A DNA stretch of 64,000 nt from JBDIAG01 sp963835085 (GTDB lineage Bacteria; Actinomycetota; Actinomycetes; Actinomycetales; CAWJMD01), in NCBI GenBank assembly GCA_963835085.1, contig CAWIED010000001.1, forward strand, positions 3,553,948 to 3,617,947, written 5' to 3'. The notes below the pieces were generated by a model that did not search any database, had not been told where the DNA came from, and worked only from the letters and a program-made list of their open reading frames with translations. The position numbers and the translations under genes were made by a program. Of this stretch, positions 17,951 to 27,448 are shown in pieces (within the stretch, counting starts at the first letter, position 1; each line of letters opens with the position of its first letter).

Positions 17951-18212
17951 GAGCCAACACTACTCGATATACGTACACCTGTCTAGAACAAAATTACTAT
18001 CAGCTCCAACGCGAGGCTCCGATCTTGAGGCTCCAGCCGGCAAGTCCTCGGCGGCCTAGCCCTGACAAACCCAGGGCCTGTCGCGCGGCCCCGACGCTAG
18101 CGACAAGGTCTGACATCGGCTCTCACGTCGACGAACCAGCTAGGGCCTGTCCTGTAAGTGGTTTTCGGCGTGGTCGCTTTCACCCCTGGTCGGGTTGTGT
18201 TAATCCGGTCGG

Positions 18213-19087
18213 GTGGCTGGTGTGGGTCGTGGTGAGCTGACGGACAAGGCGTGGGCGGTGATCGAGCCGTTGCTGCCCGCAAACGGTGGGTGCCGGCGGT
18301 GGCGGGAGCACCGGCAGGTGATCAACGGCATCTTGTGGAAGCTGCGCACCGGCGCCCCGTGGCGGGACCTGCCGGAGCGGTACGGGCCGTGGAAGACCGC
18401 GCACGAGCGACTGCGGAAGTGGACGATCGACGGGACCTGGGACAAGATCCTGCAGGCTGCGATCGTCAAAGACGACGCCGTCGGGGACGTGGAGTGGATC
18501 ATCTCGATCGACTCGAGCGTCGTCCGGGCCCACCAGCACGCTGCCGGGGCCCGGAAAAAGGGGGATCCTCACGAGGTGAGATCGAGGCCCTCCAGGTGGA
18601 CGGAGAGTGCATCGGCAGATCCCGAGGAGGACTGAGCACCAAGCTGCATCTCGCCGTCGACGGGCGCGGCCTGCCGGTCAGCATGATCCTCACCCCGGGC
18701 CAGGACGGTGACAATCCGCAACTGCTGCCCCTGCTCGACCAGATCCGCGTCCCGAGGGTTGGCCCCGGCAGGCCCCGGTCGAAGCCGGAGGCAGTGCTGG
18801 CCGACAAGGCCTATTCCCACCCCTCGACAAGAGCCGCGTTGCGACAGCGGCGCATCCGATTCACCAGCCCCGAGCGGACCGACCAGATCTACCGGCGGAA
18901 GGCCAAGGGCGCACACGGCGGCAGGCCTCCCATGGTGGACCTGACCGAGTACAAGAGACGCAACGTCGTGGAGAGGTGCTTCAACAAGCTCAAACAGTTC
19001 CGCGACTTCGCCACCCGCTACGCCAAACGCGCCGCCTACTTCAAAGCTGAGATCACCCTCGCCGCCACCATCCTCTGGCTCCGATAA
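18213..19087 (+). CDS. IS5-family transposase, expressed by -1 frameshifting
   Basis: The first ORF runs 18213-18635 and the second reaches 19087 in the -1 frame. Joined at the A5G5 run they give about 291 residues. Only the fusion has the full DDE triad: first Asp in SIDSSVVRAH (ORF A), second Asp in VLADKAYS and Glu in NVVERCFNKLKQFRD (both ORF B). The N-terminal part has the LTDKAWAVIEPLLP start of the DUF4096 domain common in this group. ORF A alone would make a truncated, inactive protein that might inhibit transposition. The ATT/GTG start at 18213 is GTG. Confidence 0.9.
18555..18564 (+). other. Putative -1 ribosomal frameshift site in the IS transposase
   Basis: Five A followed by five G (AAAAAGGGGG). 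In the zero frame the codons are AAA AAG GGG; slipping back one base at AAG GGG re-pairs as AAA GGG. The downstream frame is then open to the natural transposase C terminus. Confidence 0.7.
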
Positions 19088-19148
19088 CTTACAGGACAGG
19101 CCCTAGCCGCACCCTGCACCCAACCAGGGATGGCTACCCTGGCACCTC

Positions 19149-19922
19149 GTGAGCGAAGAACGCTGGGACGACGCCGAGCTGGCCACCGCACTGGTCACCC
19201 AGGCCACCGCCATGGCGGCCACGATGCGCGAGGCAGGCCTGGTGGGCGAGGAGAAGACCTCGGTCTCCGACATCGTCACCGCCGCAGATCGGGCGGCAGA
19301 AAAACACGTCGTCGAGACGCTCGCGCGGCTCCGTCCCGACGACGGGGTCCTGGGTGAGGAGGGCACCTCGAAAGCCGGCACCTCAGGACGCAGCTGGGTC
19401 ATCGATCCCGTCGACGGCACCTTCAACTTCTTCGCCGGCTCCGCCTACTGGTGCAGTGCGTTGGCCCTTCGCGACGAGACGGGCACGATCCTCGGCGCTG
19501 TGAATCACCTGGCCGGCGCAGACACCTGGGTCGGCGGCCCCGGCCTGCCCACCACCCGCAACGGCAACCCCGTCGCGCCCGTGGCCGACCTGCCGTTGGA
19601 GCGCTGCAGCCTGGGCACCTACGTGCATCCGCCCACCTTGGACAACCCCGCCGCCCTGGATGCCTTTCTCGCCATCACCAGGCCGGTCGCCACGCTGCGG
19701 ATGCTGGGCTCCGGCTCGGTCGACCTCGCCTCCGTGGCCACCGGGCGACTCGGCTGCTGGGCGCAACACTCCTGTCCGGAGTGGGACTGGCTGCCCGGCG
19801 CCGCCCTCGTGGAGGGCGCAGGGGGTTCCACCGACGTAGTGGAGCATCGGGGATTGCGCTGGTGCCTCGCCGGCGGCCCCACCGCGGTCGGACAACTGCG
19901 CGAACTGCTCCTGGCGAGCTGA
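19149..19922 (+). CDS. Inositol monophosphatase family protein
   Basis: 257 residues from GTG 19149. The Mg-dependent phosphatase motifs are in place: GEEGTS (69-74), DPVDGTFNF (86-94) and a C-terminal EWDWLPGAALVEGAGG. Members hydrolyse inositol phosphate, histidinol phosphate or PAP. No neighbouring pathway gene fixes the substrate. The start lies only 46 bases after the right end of the IS element, so its native promoter may be lost or replaced. Confidence 0.88.
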   Translation: MSEERWDDAELATALVTQATAMAATMREAGLVGEEKTSVSDIVTAADRAAEKHVVETLARLRPDDGVLGEEGTSKAGTSGRSWVIDPVDGTFNFFAGSAYWCSALALRDETGTILGAVNHLAGADTWVGGPGLPTTRNGNPVAPVADLPLERCSLGTYVHPPTLDNPAALDAFLAITRPVATLRMLGSGSVDLASVATGRLGCWAQHSCPEWDWLPGAALVEGAGGSTDVVEHRGLRWCLAGGPTAVGQLRELLLAS

Positions 19923-19989
19923 CCCGGACGCCGAGCCCAGGACAGCGCCCACCAGCAGGAATGTCGGTACCTCTCGTTAGCCTGCAGAC

Positions 19990-20817
19990 ATGAGCGAACC
20001 GACCATCCCCACCGTCCCCATCGCGGGCGGCGTCGACCTTCCGCTGCTCGGCCTCGGCACCTTCCCCATGCAGGGCACGCAATGCGCTGACGCGGTCGTC
20101 TCCGCACTCGAGGTGGGCTATCGCCTGATCGACACCGCCGCGCAATACGGCAACGAAGACGGCGTGGGCCAAGGCCTGGCCCGCACCAGTGTGCCCCGCG
20201 AGGAGTACGTCGTCACCACCAAGCTCGCCGGCCGCGACCACGGCAACGTGCGCCCGGCGCTGGAGGCGAGCCTGACCAAGCTGGGCCTCGACTACGTCGA
20301 CGTCTATCTGATCCACTGGCCCAACCCTCTCGACGACAAATACGTGGCCAGCTTCGAGCAGATGCTTCAGGCGCAGTCAGACGGGCTGATCAAGGCGGTG
20401 GGCGTCTCCAATTTCCTGATCGAGCACCTCAACCGGTTGCACGAGGCCACGGGTGTCTTCCCGGCCGTCAACCAGATCCAGTTCTGCCCCCAGGTAACCC
20501 GCGACGACCTGCGGGCGTTCCACGCCGAACACGCAATCCACACCGAGGGCTGGCGCCCGTTCGGGCGGGGTCTGCTCGACGACGCCACCGTCGCCGCGGT
20601 GGCCGAAGAGGCGGACCACGACGCCAGTCAGGTGCTGCTGCGTTGGCAGACCCAGCAAGGCGTCACCACGATTCCCAAGTCGAGCAGCGCTACCCGTCAG
20701 CGACACAACGCCGAGAGCTTCGACTTCGACCTCACCGACGAGCAGCTCGCCAGGCTGGCAAGCCTCGACCAGGGCGTGCCCGACGATTACGACCCGCGCA
20801 CGCACCAGGAGTACTGA
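19990..20817 (+). CDS. Aldo/keto reductase (AKR5-like)
   Basis: 275 residues with the catalytic tetrad D48, Y53 (DTAAQYGNE), K78 (TTKLAG) and H109 (LIHWP). The compact size and the VGVSNF and IPKSSS segments match the 2,5-diketo-D-gluconate reductase/prostaglandin-F synthase-like bacterial AKRs, which reduce small aldehydes and ketones with NADPH. It starts 67 bases after the phosphatase stop, so the two may share a transcript. The gene converges on ltrA-like 20829. Confidence 0.88.
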   Translation: MSEPTIPTVPIAGGVDLPLLGLGTFPMQGTQCADAVVSALEVGYRLIDTAAQYGNEDGVGQGLARTSVPREEYVVTTKLAGRDHGNVRPALEASLTKLGLDYVDVYLIHWPNPLDDKYVASFEQMLQAQSDGLIKAVGVSNFLIEHLNRLHEATGVFPAVNQIQFCPQVTRDDLRAFHAEHAIHTEGWRPFGRGLLDDATVAAVAEEADHDASQVLLRWQTQQGVTTIPKSSSATRQRHNAESFDFDLTDEQLARLASLDQGVPDDYDPRTHQEY

Positions 20818-20828
20818 CCCCCAAGCGG

Positions 20829-22106
20829 CTATGACGAATGCAGGTTGGCCAGATGCTGCTCGGCGTGCCGATGCCCCACCGACTCGAAGCCGACGATGGT
20901 AACCACGGGCGCGAGCATGATGACGATGAGGCACCACCCCATCGACACGCCGAGCAACGCCAGCACGGCACTGACGACCAACACGCCTGCCGTCAGCACA
21001 AGCAACACCACGTGCAACCTGTCGAACGCGCGCAAGAGTCGGCCATAGAGCAGAAACAGGAGAACGACGAACACAGCCACCGGCACCACCACCGTGGCCA
21101 CGGCCGCAGCAGGCGAGATGTGCTCGGTCTGGCCCTCGATGACATACCCGGCCACATGCAGACCTGCACCGGTACCGGCAATGCCCATGAAAAGCAGGAT
21201 GTGTCCGTAGCCCCAGCCGAAGCCACGTTCGGGGTGGGCGTGCAACGCCTGCGCCCAGTCGACGCTGAAGTACACCCACCACAAACCGAACGTGAGGCCG
21301 ATGCCGGCCACCACCACGAGCACCGCCTGCAGGGTCCAGCCGCCGGCGGCCTCCACCGCTCCCGACAAGGCAGCCACCGTGCCCACCACGCCTTCGCCGA
21401 GCGTGATGATCACCAGCAGCCCGTAGCGTTCGGCGATGTGGTGCGGGTGCCACGGGGTCGTCATCGCCTGGCCATCGGGTCGTTCGGTGTTCTGCCGCTC
21501 AGCCAGCATGGGGCCGGCCAGCTCCACGAGCACCAGCACGACGCCGACCTCCAGGAACACCGCCAACGACGTATGCAGAACGGCTAGCACGACCCACGAA
21601 GCCTGGGTGACGACGAGGGTGATGATGTACCGCAAGGCCCCGGGCCGGCAGACCGGCGCCTGGACGTAAGCCCGGCTCCATTGAATGAGCATCGCCACCC
21701 GCATCACCACGTAGCCCGACACCATCGTCGTGTTGTCGACGTGACCGTGATGCAACGAACCGAAGAACGTAGGCAGGCCCAGGGCGAGAACGACGACCCC
21801 CACCATCTGCACCATGGTGACCACTCGGTAGAACCAGTCGTCGGTGTCGAACGCGGAGGCGAACCAGGCGAAGTTGATCCAGGCCCAGACGATGGCGAAG
21901 GTCGCGAACACGAAGCCGAGCACTGCCAGGCCCGCCTGGCCTTCCACCATAAGGTGCGCGAACTGCTCGCCCGCGATCCCGAAGGCCACCACGAACGTGA
22001 GGTCGAGCAACAGCTCCAGGGTGGTGGCGACGCGTCCCGGCTCGTTCGGGTCGCGGCCGGTCATCCGCACGAGTCGGTGCGAGAGATCCACCGGGGTATG
22101 GGGCAT
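20829..22106 (-). CDS. Low temperature requirement protein A (LtrA) family membrane protein
   Basis: 425 residues with about ten to twelve hydrophobic segments. The central HIAERYGLLVIITLGEG stretch is the signature I associate with LtrA proteins; LtrA was named from a Listeria mutant unable to grow in the cold, but the molecular role is unknown. A GAAGGAAGGG ribosome site precedes ATG 22106. Confidence 0.85.
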   Translation of the reverse strand: MPHTPVDLSHRLVRMTGRDPNEPGRVATTLELLLDLTFVVAFGIAGEQFAHLMVEGQAGLAVLGFVFATFAIVWAWINFAWFASAFDTDDWFYRVVTMVQMVGVVVLALGLPTFFGSLHHGHVDNTTMVSGYVVMRVAMLIQWSRAYVQAPVCRPGALRYIITLVVTQASWVVLAVLHTSLAVFLEVGVVLVLVELAGPMLAERQNTERPDGQAMTTPWHPHHIAERYGLLVIITLGEGVVGTVAALSGAVEAAGGWTLQAVLVVVAGIGLTFGLWWVYFSVDWAQALHAHPERGFGWGYGHILLFMGIAGTGAGLHVAGYVIEGQTEHISPAAAVATVVVPVAVFVVLLFLLYGRLLRAFDRLHVVLLVLTAGVLVVSAVLALLGVSMGWCLIVIMLAPVVTIVGFESVGHRHAEQHLANLHSS

Positions 22107-22194
22107 CGACCCTTCCTTCGATCGGGACCTTCGAGGCGACCAACCCTAGGCCGCGCGTTCAGAGGCGGCACCCGTCGGTCGTAGCCTGCTGCTC

Positions 22195-22902
22195 GTGACC
22201 CTTCGCCGGCAAGCCGTGGCCCAGCCACCGATCACCCTCGATCTGCAACGGGCCGAACGCACCGGCGACCCGGAGGTCGTCTACGGCCAGGGCAAGACCC
22301 CAGAACAGGTGGTCGAGTGCCTTCGCGGCCTGCACGAGGCGCACCCCGACCGGGCGATTCTGGCCACCCGGCTGCATGAAAGCGCCAGCCGAATGGTCGC
22401 CCGGGAGCTGCCGGCCGCCGACCTCGATGCCCTCTCCGGAACTGCGCTGCTCGGTCCGCTGCCGGCGCCGTTGGGAGTGGTGGGCGTCGTGAGCGCAGGA
22501 ACGGCCGACGCCGCAGTGGCCGTCGAGGCGCAGCGCACGTTGGCCGCCCATGGCGCCGGCACCCGGATGTTCTCCGACGTCGGGGTGGCCGGCCTGCACC
22601 GGGTGCTGGCCGTGGCCGCCGACCTCGCACGCTGCGACGTGCTGATCGTCGTGGCCGGCATGGAGGGCGCGTTGCCCAGCGTGGTGGGTGGTCTGACCGG
22701 AGTGCCGCTGGTGGCGGTCCCCACCTCGACCGGGTATGGCACCGGAGCCGACGGCCTGGCCGCCGTGCTGTCCATGCTCAACTCCTGCGCTCCCGGTGTC
22801 GTCGTGGTGAATATCGACAACGGCTATGGCGCCGGCGTGCATGCCGCCCGGATCGCCCGCACGCTCGGCCGGCTGCGCAGCCAAGCGGCGACTCCCGCAT
22901 GA
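22195..22902 (+). CDS. larB: Nickel-pincer cofactor biosynthesis protein LarB
   Basis: 235 residues. The C-terminal two thirds resemble AIR carboxylase (PurE) with VSAGTADAAVAVEAQRTL and GMEGALPSVVGGLTG. LarB carboxylates and hydrolyses nicotinic acid adenine dinucleotide, the first step towards the nickel-pincer nucleotide used by lactate racemase and related enzymes. It overlaps larC by ATGA. The user enzyme (LarA) and the sulfur-inserting LarE are not in the window. Confidence 0.92.
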   Translation: MTLRRQAVAQPPITLDLQRAERTGDPEVVYGQGKTPEQVVECLRGLHEAHPDRAILATRLHESASRMVARELPAADLDALSGTALLGPLPAPLGVVGVVSAGTADAAVAVEAQRTLAAHGAGTRMFSDVGVAGLHRVLAVAADLARCDVLIVVAGMEGALPSVVGGLTGVPLVAVPTSTGYGTGADGLAAVLSMLNSCAPGVVVVNIDNGYGAGVHAARIARTLGRLRSQAATPA

Positions 22903-24122
22903 TCGGCTGGCTTGACTGCGGGAGCGGAGCCAGCGGCGACATGCTGCTGGGTGCCCTGGTGGCGAGCGGCGTGCCGATCGAGACGCTGCAGGTGGCCGTC
23001 GACGCCGTGGCGCCCGAACCGGTGCGGTTGCGCCCCGAGCGGGTCGAACGGGCCTCGATCGCGGCGACCAAGGTGCACGTGGACGCCGCTCCGTCGCACC
23101 ACCACCGCACCTGGCGCGATCTTCGCGTACTGCTCGACGGGGCACCCCGCGTGCCGGGCATCGAGCAGGCGCGGGCCACCTTCCGGCGCCTGGTGGAGGC
23201 GGAGGGACAGGTGCACGGCATCGACCCTGACGAGGTACATCTGCACGAAGTGGGAGCGCTCGATGCCATCGCCGACATCGTGGGTGTCTGCGCAGGCTTC
23301 GCCACGCTCGGGCTCGACCGGCTCACCGCCTCTCCCGTCGCCCTGGGTGGTGGCACGGTTCAGGCCGCCCACGGACGGTTGCCCGTGCCCGGTCCGGCGG
23401 TCGTGCTGCTGCTGGCGGGGGTGCCGACCTACGGCGGACCGGTAGCCGTCGAGTTGACCACGCCCACTGGTGCCGCCCTGCTCGCGACCCACGTGAGCGA
23501 GTGGGGACCGGCTCCCCTGCTCACCGGCAGCGGCCAGGGGTTCGGGGCGGGGACCCGTGATCTGCCCGGCCAGCCCAACGTGATCCGGCTGGTCACGGGC
23601 GAGCCCTGGCCCGGTGTCCCGGCGGACGGACGGCGCAGCGGTCCCGAGGGCGACGCGGAACTCGTAGAGGTCGCCGCCACCGTCGACGACCTCGATCCCC
23701 GGGTCTGGCCTGCTGCCCTGGAAGCGCTGATCGCAGCCGGCGCCCTCGACGCCTGGCTCGTACCCGTCCTGATGCGCAAGGGCCGACCCGGCCACGTCCT
23801 GCACGCTTTGACAACGTCCGCCGCCCTCGGGCCGGTGGTCGACGCCGTCTTCGCCGAGACGTCCACCCTGGGGGTGCGGCACTGGCCGATCACCCGGCGC
23901 GCCCTGGCGCGTGCGCAGTTGCTCGTGCAGGTGGAAGGCCAGACGATCCGCGTCAAGCTCGGCCTGAGCGGCACCGACGTGGTGCAGAGCCAACCCGAAT
24001 GGGACGACGTCCAGGCTGCCGCCAACGCCTTGCACCGTCCCGCTCGCTGGGTGCTCGACGCGGCGCGCACCGCCGCTGACACCCTGACTCCGGCGGAGCG
24101 TCACCGTCGGTTACTACGCTGA
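22899..24122 (+). CDS. larC: Nickel-pincer cofactor biosynthesis protein LarC
   Basis: 407 residues. DCGSGASGDMLLGAL at the start and HLHEVGALDAIADIVG further on are typical of LarC (DUF111), which inserts nickel into the pincer nucleotide using CTP. A His-rich spot HHHR (near residue 67) may bind metal. In Lactobacillus the protein is made from two ORFs by frameshifting; here it is a single uninterrupted frame. Coupled to larB by a four-base overlap. Confidence 0.92.
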   Translation: MIGWLDCGSGASGDMLLGALVASGVPIETLQVAVDAVAPEPVRLRPERVERASIAATKVHVDAAPSHHHRTWRDLRVLLDGAPRVPGIEQARATFRRLVEAEGQVHGIDPDEVHLHEVGALDAIADIVGVCAGFATLGLDRLTASPVALGGGTVQAAHGRLPVPGPAVVLLLAGVPTYGGPVAVELTTPTGAALLATHVSEWGPAPLLTGSGQGFGAGTRDLPGQPNVIRLVTGEPWPGVPADGRRSGPEGDAELVEVAATVDDLDPRVWPAALEALIAAGALDAWLVPVLMRKGRPGHVLHALTTSAALGPVVDAVFAETSTLGVRHWPITRRALARAQLLVQVEGQTIRVKLGLSGTDVVQSQPEWDDVQAAANALHRPARWVLDAARTAADTLTPAERHRRLLR

Positions 24123-24126
24123 CGGG

Positions 24127-26361
24127 GTGCCGATCTCACCCGGAGCCGTCCACCGTCGGCTGGCCCTGCTCGCTGCCGTCCTGACGGCCCTCGGTGCGGT
24201 GCTGGGCGCCCTCGCGAGCACCGCACCCGCCGCTGCCGCCGCTGCCCGCACCGGGCCGGTCATTGTCGTGGGCACCGCCGGCCTGCGCTGGGACGATGTG
24301 TCGGCACAGGCCACCCCCAATCTGTGGAAGCTGCTGGAGCACGGCTCGCAGGCGGCCATGACCATTCGCAACCTGCGCCGCACGGCCTGCCCGGTCGACG
24401 GTTGGCTCGCACTGTCCGCCGGTCGACGCGCGGCCGACCTGCCTGCAGATCCGGGCCGCGCCTGCCGCGCGACTGCCACCCCTGGAACCCGCGGAACCGA
24501 GGCGGTCGTCCCCGGCTGGCAGGCCTACGTCGACTATGCCGGCAGCGGTGACTACGCCTCCGAACCCGGGTTGCTCGCCCAGCAGCTGAGCGTGGCCAAG
24601 GTGCCGTACGCGGCCATCGGCGACGGAGCGGCCATCGCTCTGGCAAGCCCGCAGGACGGTGTGGTCCGCGGCGACTACGCGAGCCTGCCGCAGGCGCCGA
24701 CGGAGATCACGGCCGCAGTCACCACGGCGCTGGCCACCGCGCGGGTGGTCGTCATCGACGTCGGTGCCGTCCGCGATCCCAACGATCTGCCCGTCTCCGA
24801 CCTCGACCATCAGGCCGGCCCCAGGGCTTCGCAGGTGCAGACTCTCGACGAGCGGATCGGGGCGGTGCTGGCTGCCGCGCCCAGCACGGGCACCCTCATC
24901 GTCGCCTCGCTCGCAGACTCCGGCTACACCCCGCACCTGCAGCTGCTGTCGATGCAGGGCCTCACCCCGCCCGGGTCCACCCCCACGCAGTATCCCCCTG
25001 CGCTGCTCGGTGCGTCGTCCACCCGTCAGGACGGGCTGGTGCAGGTCACCGACCTGACGCCCACGATCCTCGAGCTGGCCGGTGCACCGGCCCCCGAAGA
25101 CCTCCCGGGCGCCACCGTGCTGCCGCAATCGGGCACCCCGTCAGGCCTGGCGGCACGGCGGCAGGCGCTGATCGACCTCGACGAGGCCGCGGTGCATATC
25201 CAGACGCTCGTGCCACCGTTCTTCAACGGACTCGTGATCGCGCAGATCCTGCTCTACGGGGCCGGCACTCTCGCCCTGCGCAAAGAGTGGGGCGGCATCG
25301 AAGGTCGACGCCGGGTGCTGGCATTGCTGCGCCGGGTGGCCATCGTGTTCGCGGCCGTGCCGGTCTCCACGTTTCTGGCCAACCTGGTGCCCTGGTGGCG
25401 CACCGACTATCAGCTCGCGACCATCGTGGCCGCCGTCTGCGTGGGGGTCGCCGCGATCGCCACGGTGGCACTGCTCGGGCCGTGGCGCGATCGGCGGTTG
25501 GGGCCGCTCGGCTTCGTCGCCGGCGTCACCGCAGCCGTGCTGGCGCTCGACGTCTCCACCGGCTCACGGCTGCAGACCTCCTCGCTCATGGGTCTGCAAC
25601 CGCTGGTGGGCGGCCGGTTCTACGGCTTGGGCAACGTTCAGTTCGCGCTCTTTGCCAGTGGCTCGCTCATGCTCGCGTGCTCGTTGGCCGACGCCGCGCT
25701 GAAAGCCGGACGCAAGCAGCTCGCCGTCGGGGTCATCATGCTCATCGGGGTGATCACGGTGGTGGTAGATGGAACTCCCGGACTGGGCAGCGACTTCGGC
25801 GGACCTCCGGCGGTGATCCCGGCCTTCCTGGTCATGGCGCTGCTGGTAGCCGGCGTGCGGGTCACCTGGCGGCGGCTCGTGCTGATCGCAGTGGTCACGC
25901 TTGCGGTGGTCTCGCTGATCAGCGTGGCCGACTGGCTGCGCCCACCCGCCCAACGCACTCACCTCGGCCGGTTCGTGCAGACGATCATCGAGGGGGGCGC
26001 CATGCAGGTGATCGCGCGCAAGGCTGCGCAGAACTGGGAGATCCTCACCAGTTCGTGGCTGACGATCCTCGTGCCGTTCGGTGCGGTGTTCATCGCGGTC
26101 ATCCTGATGCGCCCTGTGGCGTGGGGTGCGCCCGCTTTGCAGCGCACCTACGAGGCCGCTCCCACCCTTAGGCACGCCTTGGTCTCGCTGTGCCTCATGC
26201 TCGCCATCGGCTTCGCCGTCAACGACTCCGGCACCGTGGTACCGGCCATCGGTGCCGTGCTCGTCATTCCCCTGCTCATCGCCGCAAGCGTGCGCACGTT
26301 GGAGATGGCCGACGACGAGACCCGGCAGAGCGATCTGAAGAATCCCACGACTGCCGGCTGA
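24127..26361 (+). CDS. Large polytopic membrane protein with phosphatase-like extracytoplasmic domain
   Basis: 744 residues from GTG 24127, four bases after the larC stop. A signal-like hydrophobic segment (about 11-40) precedes an extracytoplasmic region of some 330 residues. There, VTDLTPTILELAG is reminiscent of alkaline-phosphatase-superfamily enzymes such as sulfatases and phosphoglycerol transferases. The C-terminal half has about ten membrane segments and the conserved-looking GGRFYGLGNVQFALFASG. I know such proteins as uncharacterised in Actinobacteria. Metal ligands cannot be assigned with confidence. A role in envelope polymer modification is speculation. Confidence 0.7.
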   Translation: MPISPGAVHRRLALLAAVLTALGAVLGALASTAPAAAAAARTGPVIVVGTAGLRWDDVSAQATPNLWKLLEHGSQAAMTIRNLRRTACPVDGWLALSAGRRAADLPADPGRACRATATPGTRGTEAVVPGWQAYVDYAGSGDYASEPGLLAQQLSVAKVPYAAIGDGAAIALASPQDGVVRGDYASLPQAPTEITAAVTTALATARVVVIDVGAVRDPNDLPVSDLDHQAGPRASQVQTLDERIGAVLAAAPSTGTLIVASLADSGYTPHLQLLSMQGLTPPGSTPTQYPPALLGASSTRQDGLVQVTDLTPTILELAGAPAPEDLPGATVLPQSGTPSGLAARRQALIDLDEAAVHIQTLVPPFFNGLVIAQILLYGAGTLALRKEWGGIEGRRRVLALLRRVAIVFAAVPVSTFLANLVPWWRTDYQLATIVAAVCVGVAAIATVALLGPWRDRRLGPLGFVAGVTAAVLALDVSTGSRLQTSSLMGLQPLVGGRFYGLGNVQFALFASGSLMLACSLADAALKAGRKQLAVGVIMLIGVITVVVDGTPGLGSDFGGPPAVIPAFLVMALLVAGVRVTWRRLVLIAVVTLAVVSLISVADWLRPPAQRTHLGRFVQTIIEGGAMQVIARKAAQNWEILTSSWLTILVPFGAVFIAVILMRPVAWGAPALQRTYEAAPTLRHALVSLCLMLAIGFAVNDSGTVVPAIGAVLVIPLLIAASVRTLEMADDETRQSDLKNPTTAG

Positions 26362-26509
26362 TCCCCGGGGGCTCCTGGCCAGCAGGTGATGGTGTCCGTC
26401 TCGCCCTGTCGTGAAACTGTTTCAAGAATTAGAGACTTGTGCAGCAGCAAACCGTGTGCAAAAGTAACGGCCACCCGTTTCTATGACTGTTTGAGGGCCG
26501 TTTGATCGA

Positions 26510-27448
26510 ATGATGGACGACTTGCCGATGGCAACAGTTGCATCAGCGCCTGCTGGCACATCGCAATGGTGGTCACGCGGAGAGCACGCGTCACCGCAGG
26601 CTGCGGATGCCCCTGAGTGGCAGACGCTGATGGAGTTTCTCGCCACAGCACACCTGCGGCCTGCCGTGACGCTGCGGTTCCAGATCGCACTGATGGTGGT
26701 CGACGGCCGGTCCGACCGCGAGATCGCCGCATCCCTGAAGGTGCGTCGACCTACGGTGAAGAATTGGCGGGTCCGGTACACCCGGGGCGGGGCCGCGGCG
26801 CTGCTCGACCGGCACCGTCCGGGTCGGCCACGCGTCGACCGGGGTCAGGTCATCGCGGAGACACTCCGACCGTCGCCCCCCGAGAGCGGCATCCGCGCCT
26901 GGTCGAGCCGAAAGCTCGCAGCCCACCTCGGAATCGGCGACGCCACAGTGGCCCGCGCCTGGCGCGAATATGGCCTGCGCCCCCAGGGTCAGTCGTTCTT
27001 GTTCACCACCGAGCCGGAGTTCAGCGCGACGCGCGTCGACATAGTGGCGATCTACCTCTCACGGGCCGTACGGGCCGTGGTTCTACGGGCCGATCCCGAG
27101 GGTCGCGTAGCCGGGATGTGGGGTCCGCAGGCGTACCGCCGTGACCTGAAGGACCTCGTCACCGATATCATGCAGGATCACCCCGACTCCAGTCTGCGCG
27201 TGATCCTGCATCGCGCAGCCGCTGCCGACACCGACACCGACACAACGGCTTTACCGCCTGCCGTGGCCACCCACAAAGTGCCGCACTCCGAGCGTTGGCT
27301 CAATCTCGTCGAGGTCTGGAGCCGGTTGGCCGGACTCCACACGGAGACCGACGGGCAGTTTCCCAGTCGGTTGCGGGCGTGCCTGGCCGACCTCAATGCC
27401 CTGGACAGCGGCATGGTGTGGACGGTCGGCCCTCCCGCCAGTTGCTAG
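26510..27448 (+). CDS. IS630-transposase-derived protein, catalytic core shortened
   Basis: 312 residues. Residues about 40-135 match the two helix-turn-helix units of IS630 transposases (SDREIAASLKVRRPTVKNWR and then WSSRKLAAHLGIGDATVARA). After FLFTTEPEF the family's DDE core should follow. Here VLCVDEKSQ reads VLRADPEGR, about 60 residues of the core are missing, the VLDNYATHK block reads as HR plus a Thr/Asp-rich insert before ATHK, and only WLNLVEVW keeps the Glu. The frame is nonetheless open over its whole length. I infer a domesticated or decaying transposase that may still bind DNA. It converges on a LacI gene, overlapping it by four bases. Confidence 0.65.
   Translation: MMDDLPMATVASAPAGTSQWWSRGEHASPQAADAPEWQTLMEFLATAHLRPAVTLRFQIALMVVDGRSDREIAASLKVRRPTVKNWRVRYTRGGAAALLDRHRPGRPRVDRGQVIAETLRPSPPESGIRAWSSRKLAAHLGIGDATVARAWREYGLRPQGQSFLFTTEPEFSATRVDIVAIYLSRAVRAVVLRADPEGRVAGMWGPQAYRRDLKDLVTDIMQDHPDSSLRVILHRAAAADTDTDTTALPPAVATHKVPHSERWLNLVEVWSRLAGLHTETDGQFPSRLRACLADLNALDSGMVWTVGPPASC

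Larger units (their letters stand above)
18143..19103 (+). mobile_element. IS5-family (IS427-like) insertion sequence, complete
   Basis: 961 bases with perfect 17-base terminal inverted repeats, GGGCCTGTCCTGTAAGT at 18143-18159 and its complement at 19087-19103. A TA dinucleotide flanks both ends (18141-18142 and 19104-19105), as expected for the short target duplication of the IS427 group. The single transposase is split over two frames. All parts look intact, so the element could be active and recent. It lies between the HNH gene and the inositol-phosphatase gene and may have displaced the latter's promoter. Confidence 0.93.

Noticed and set aside
22824..24104. Minus-strand open frame of 426 codons
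   Set aside because: Fully antisense to larC, which has strong family motifs.
22899..24122. Programmed frameshift in larC as in Lactobacillus
   Set aside because: The gene is one uninterrupted frame from LarC start to end.
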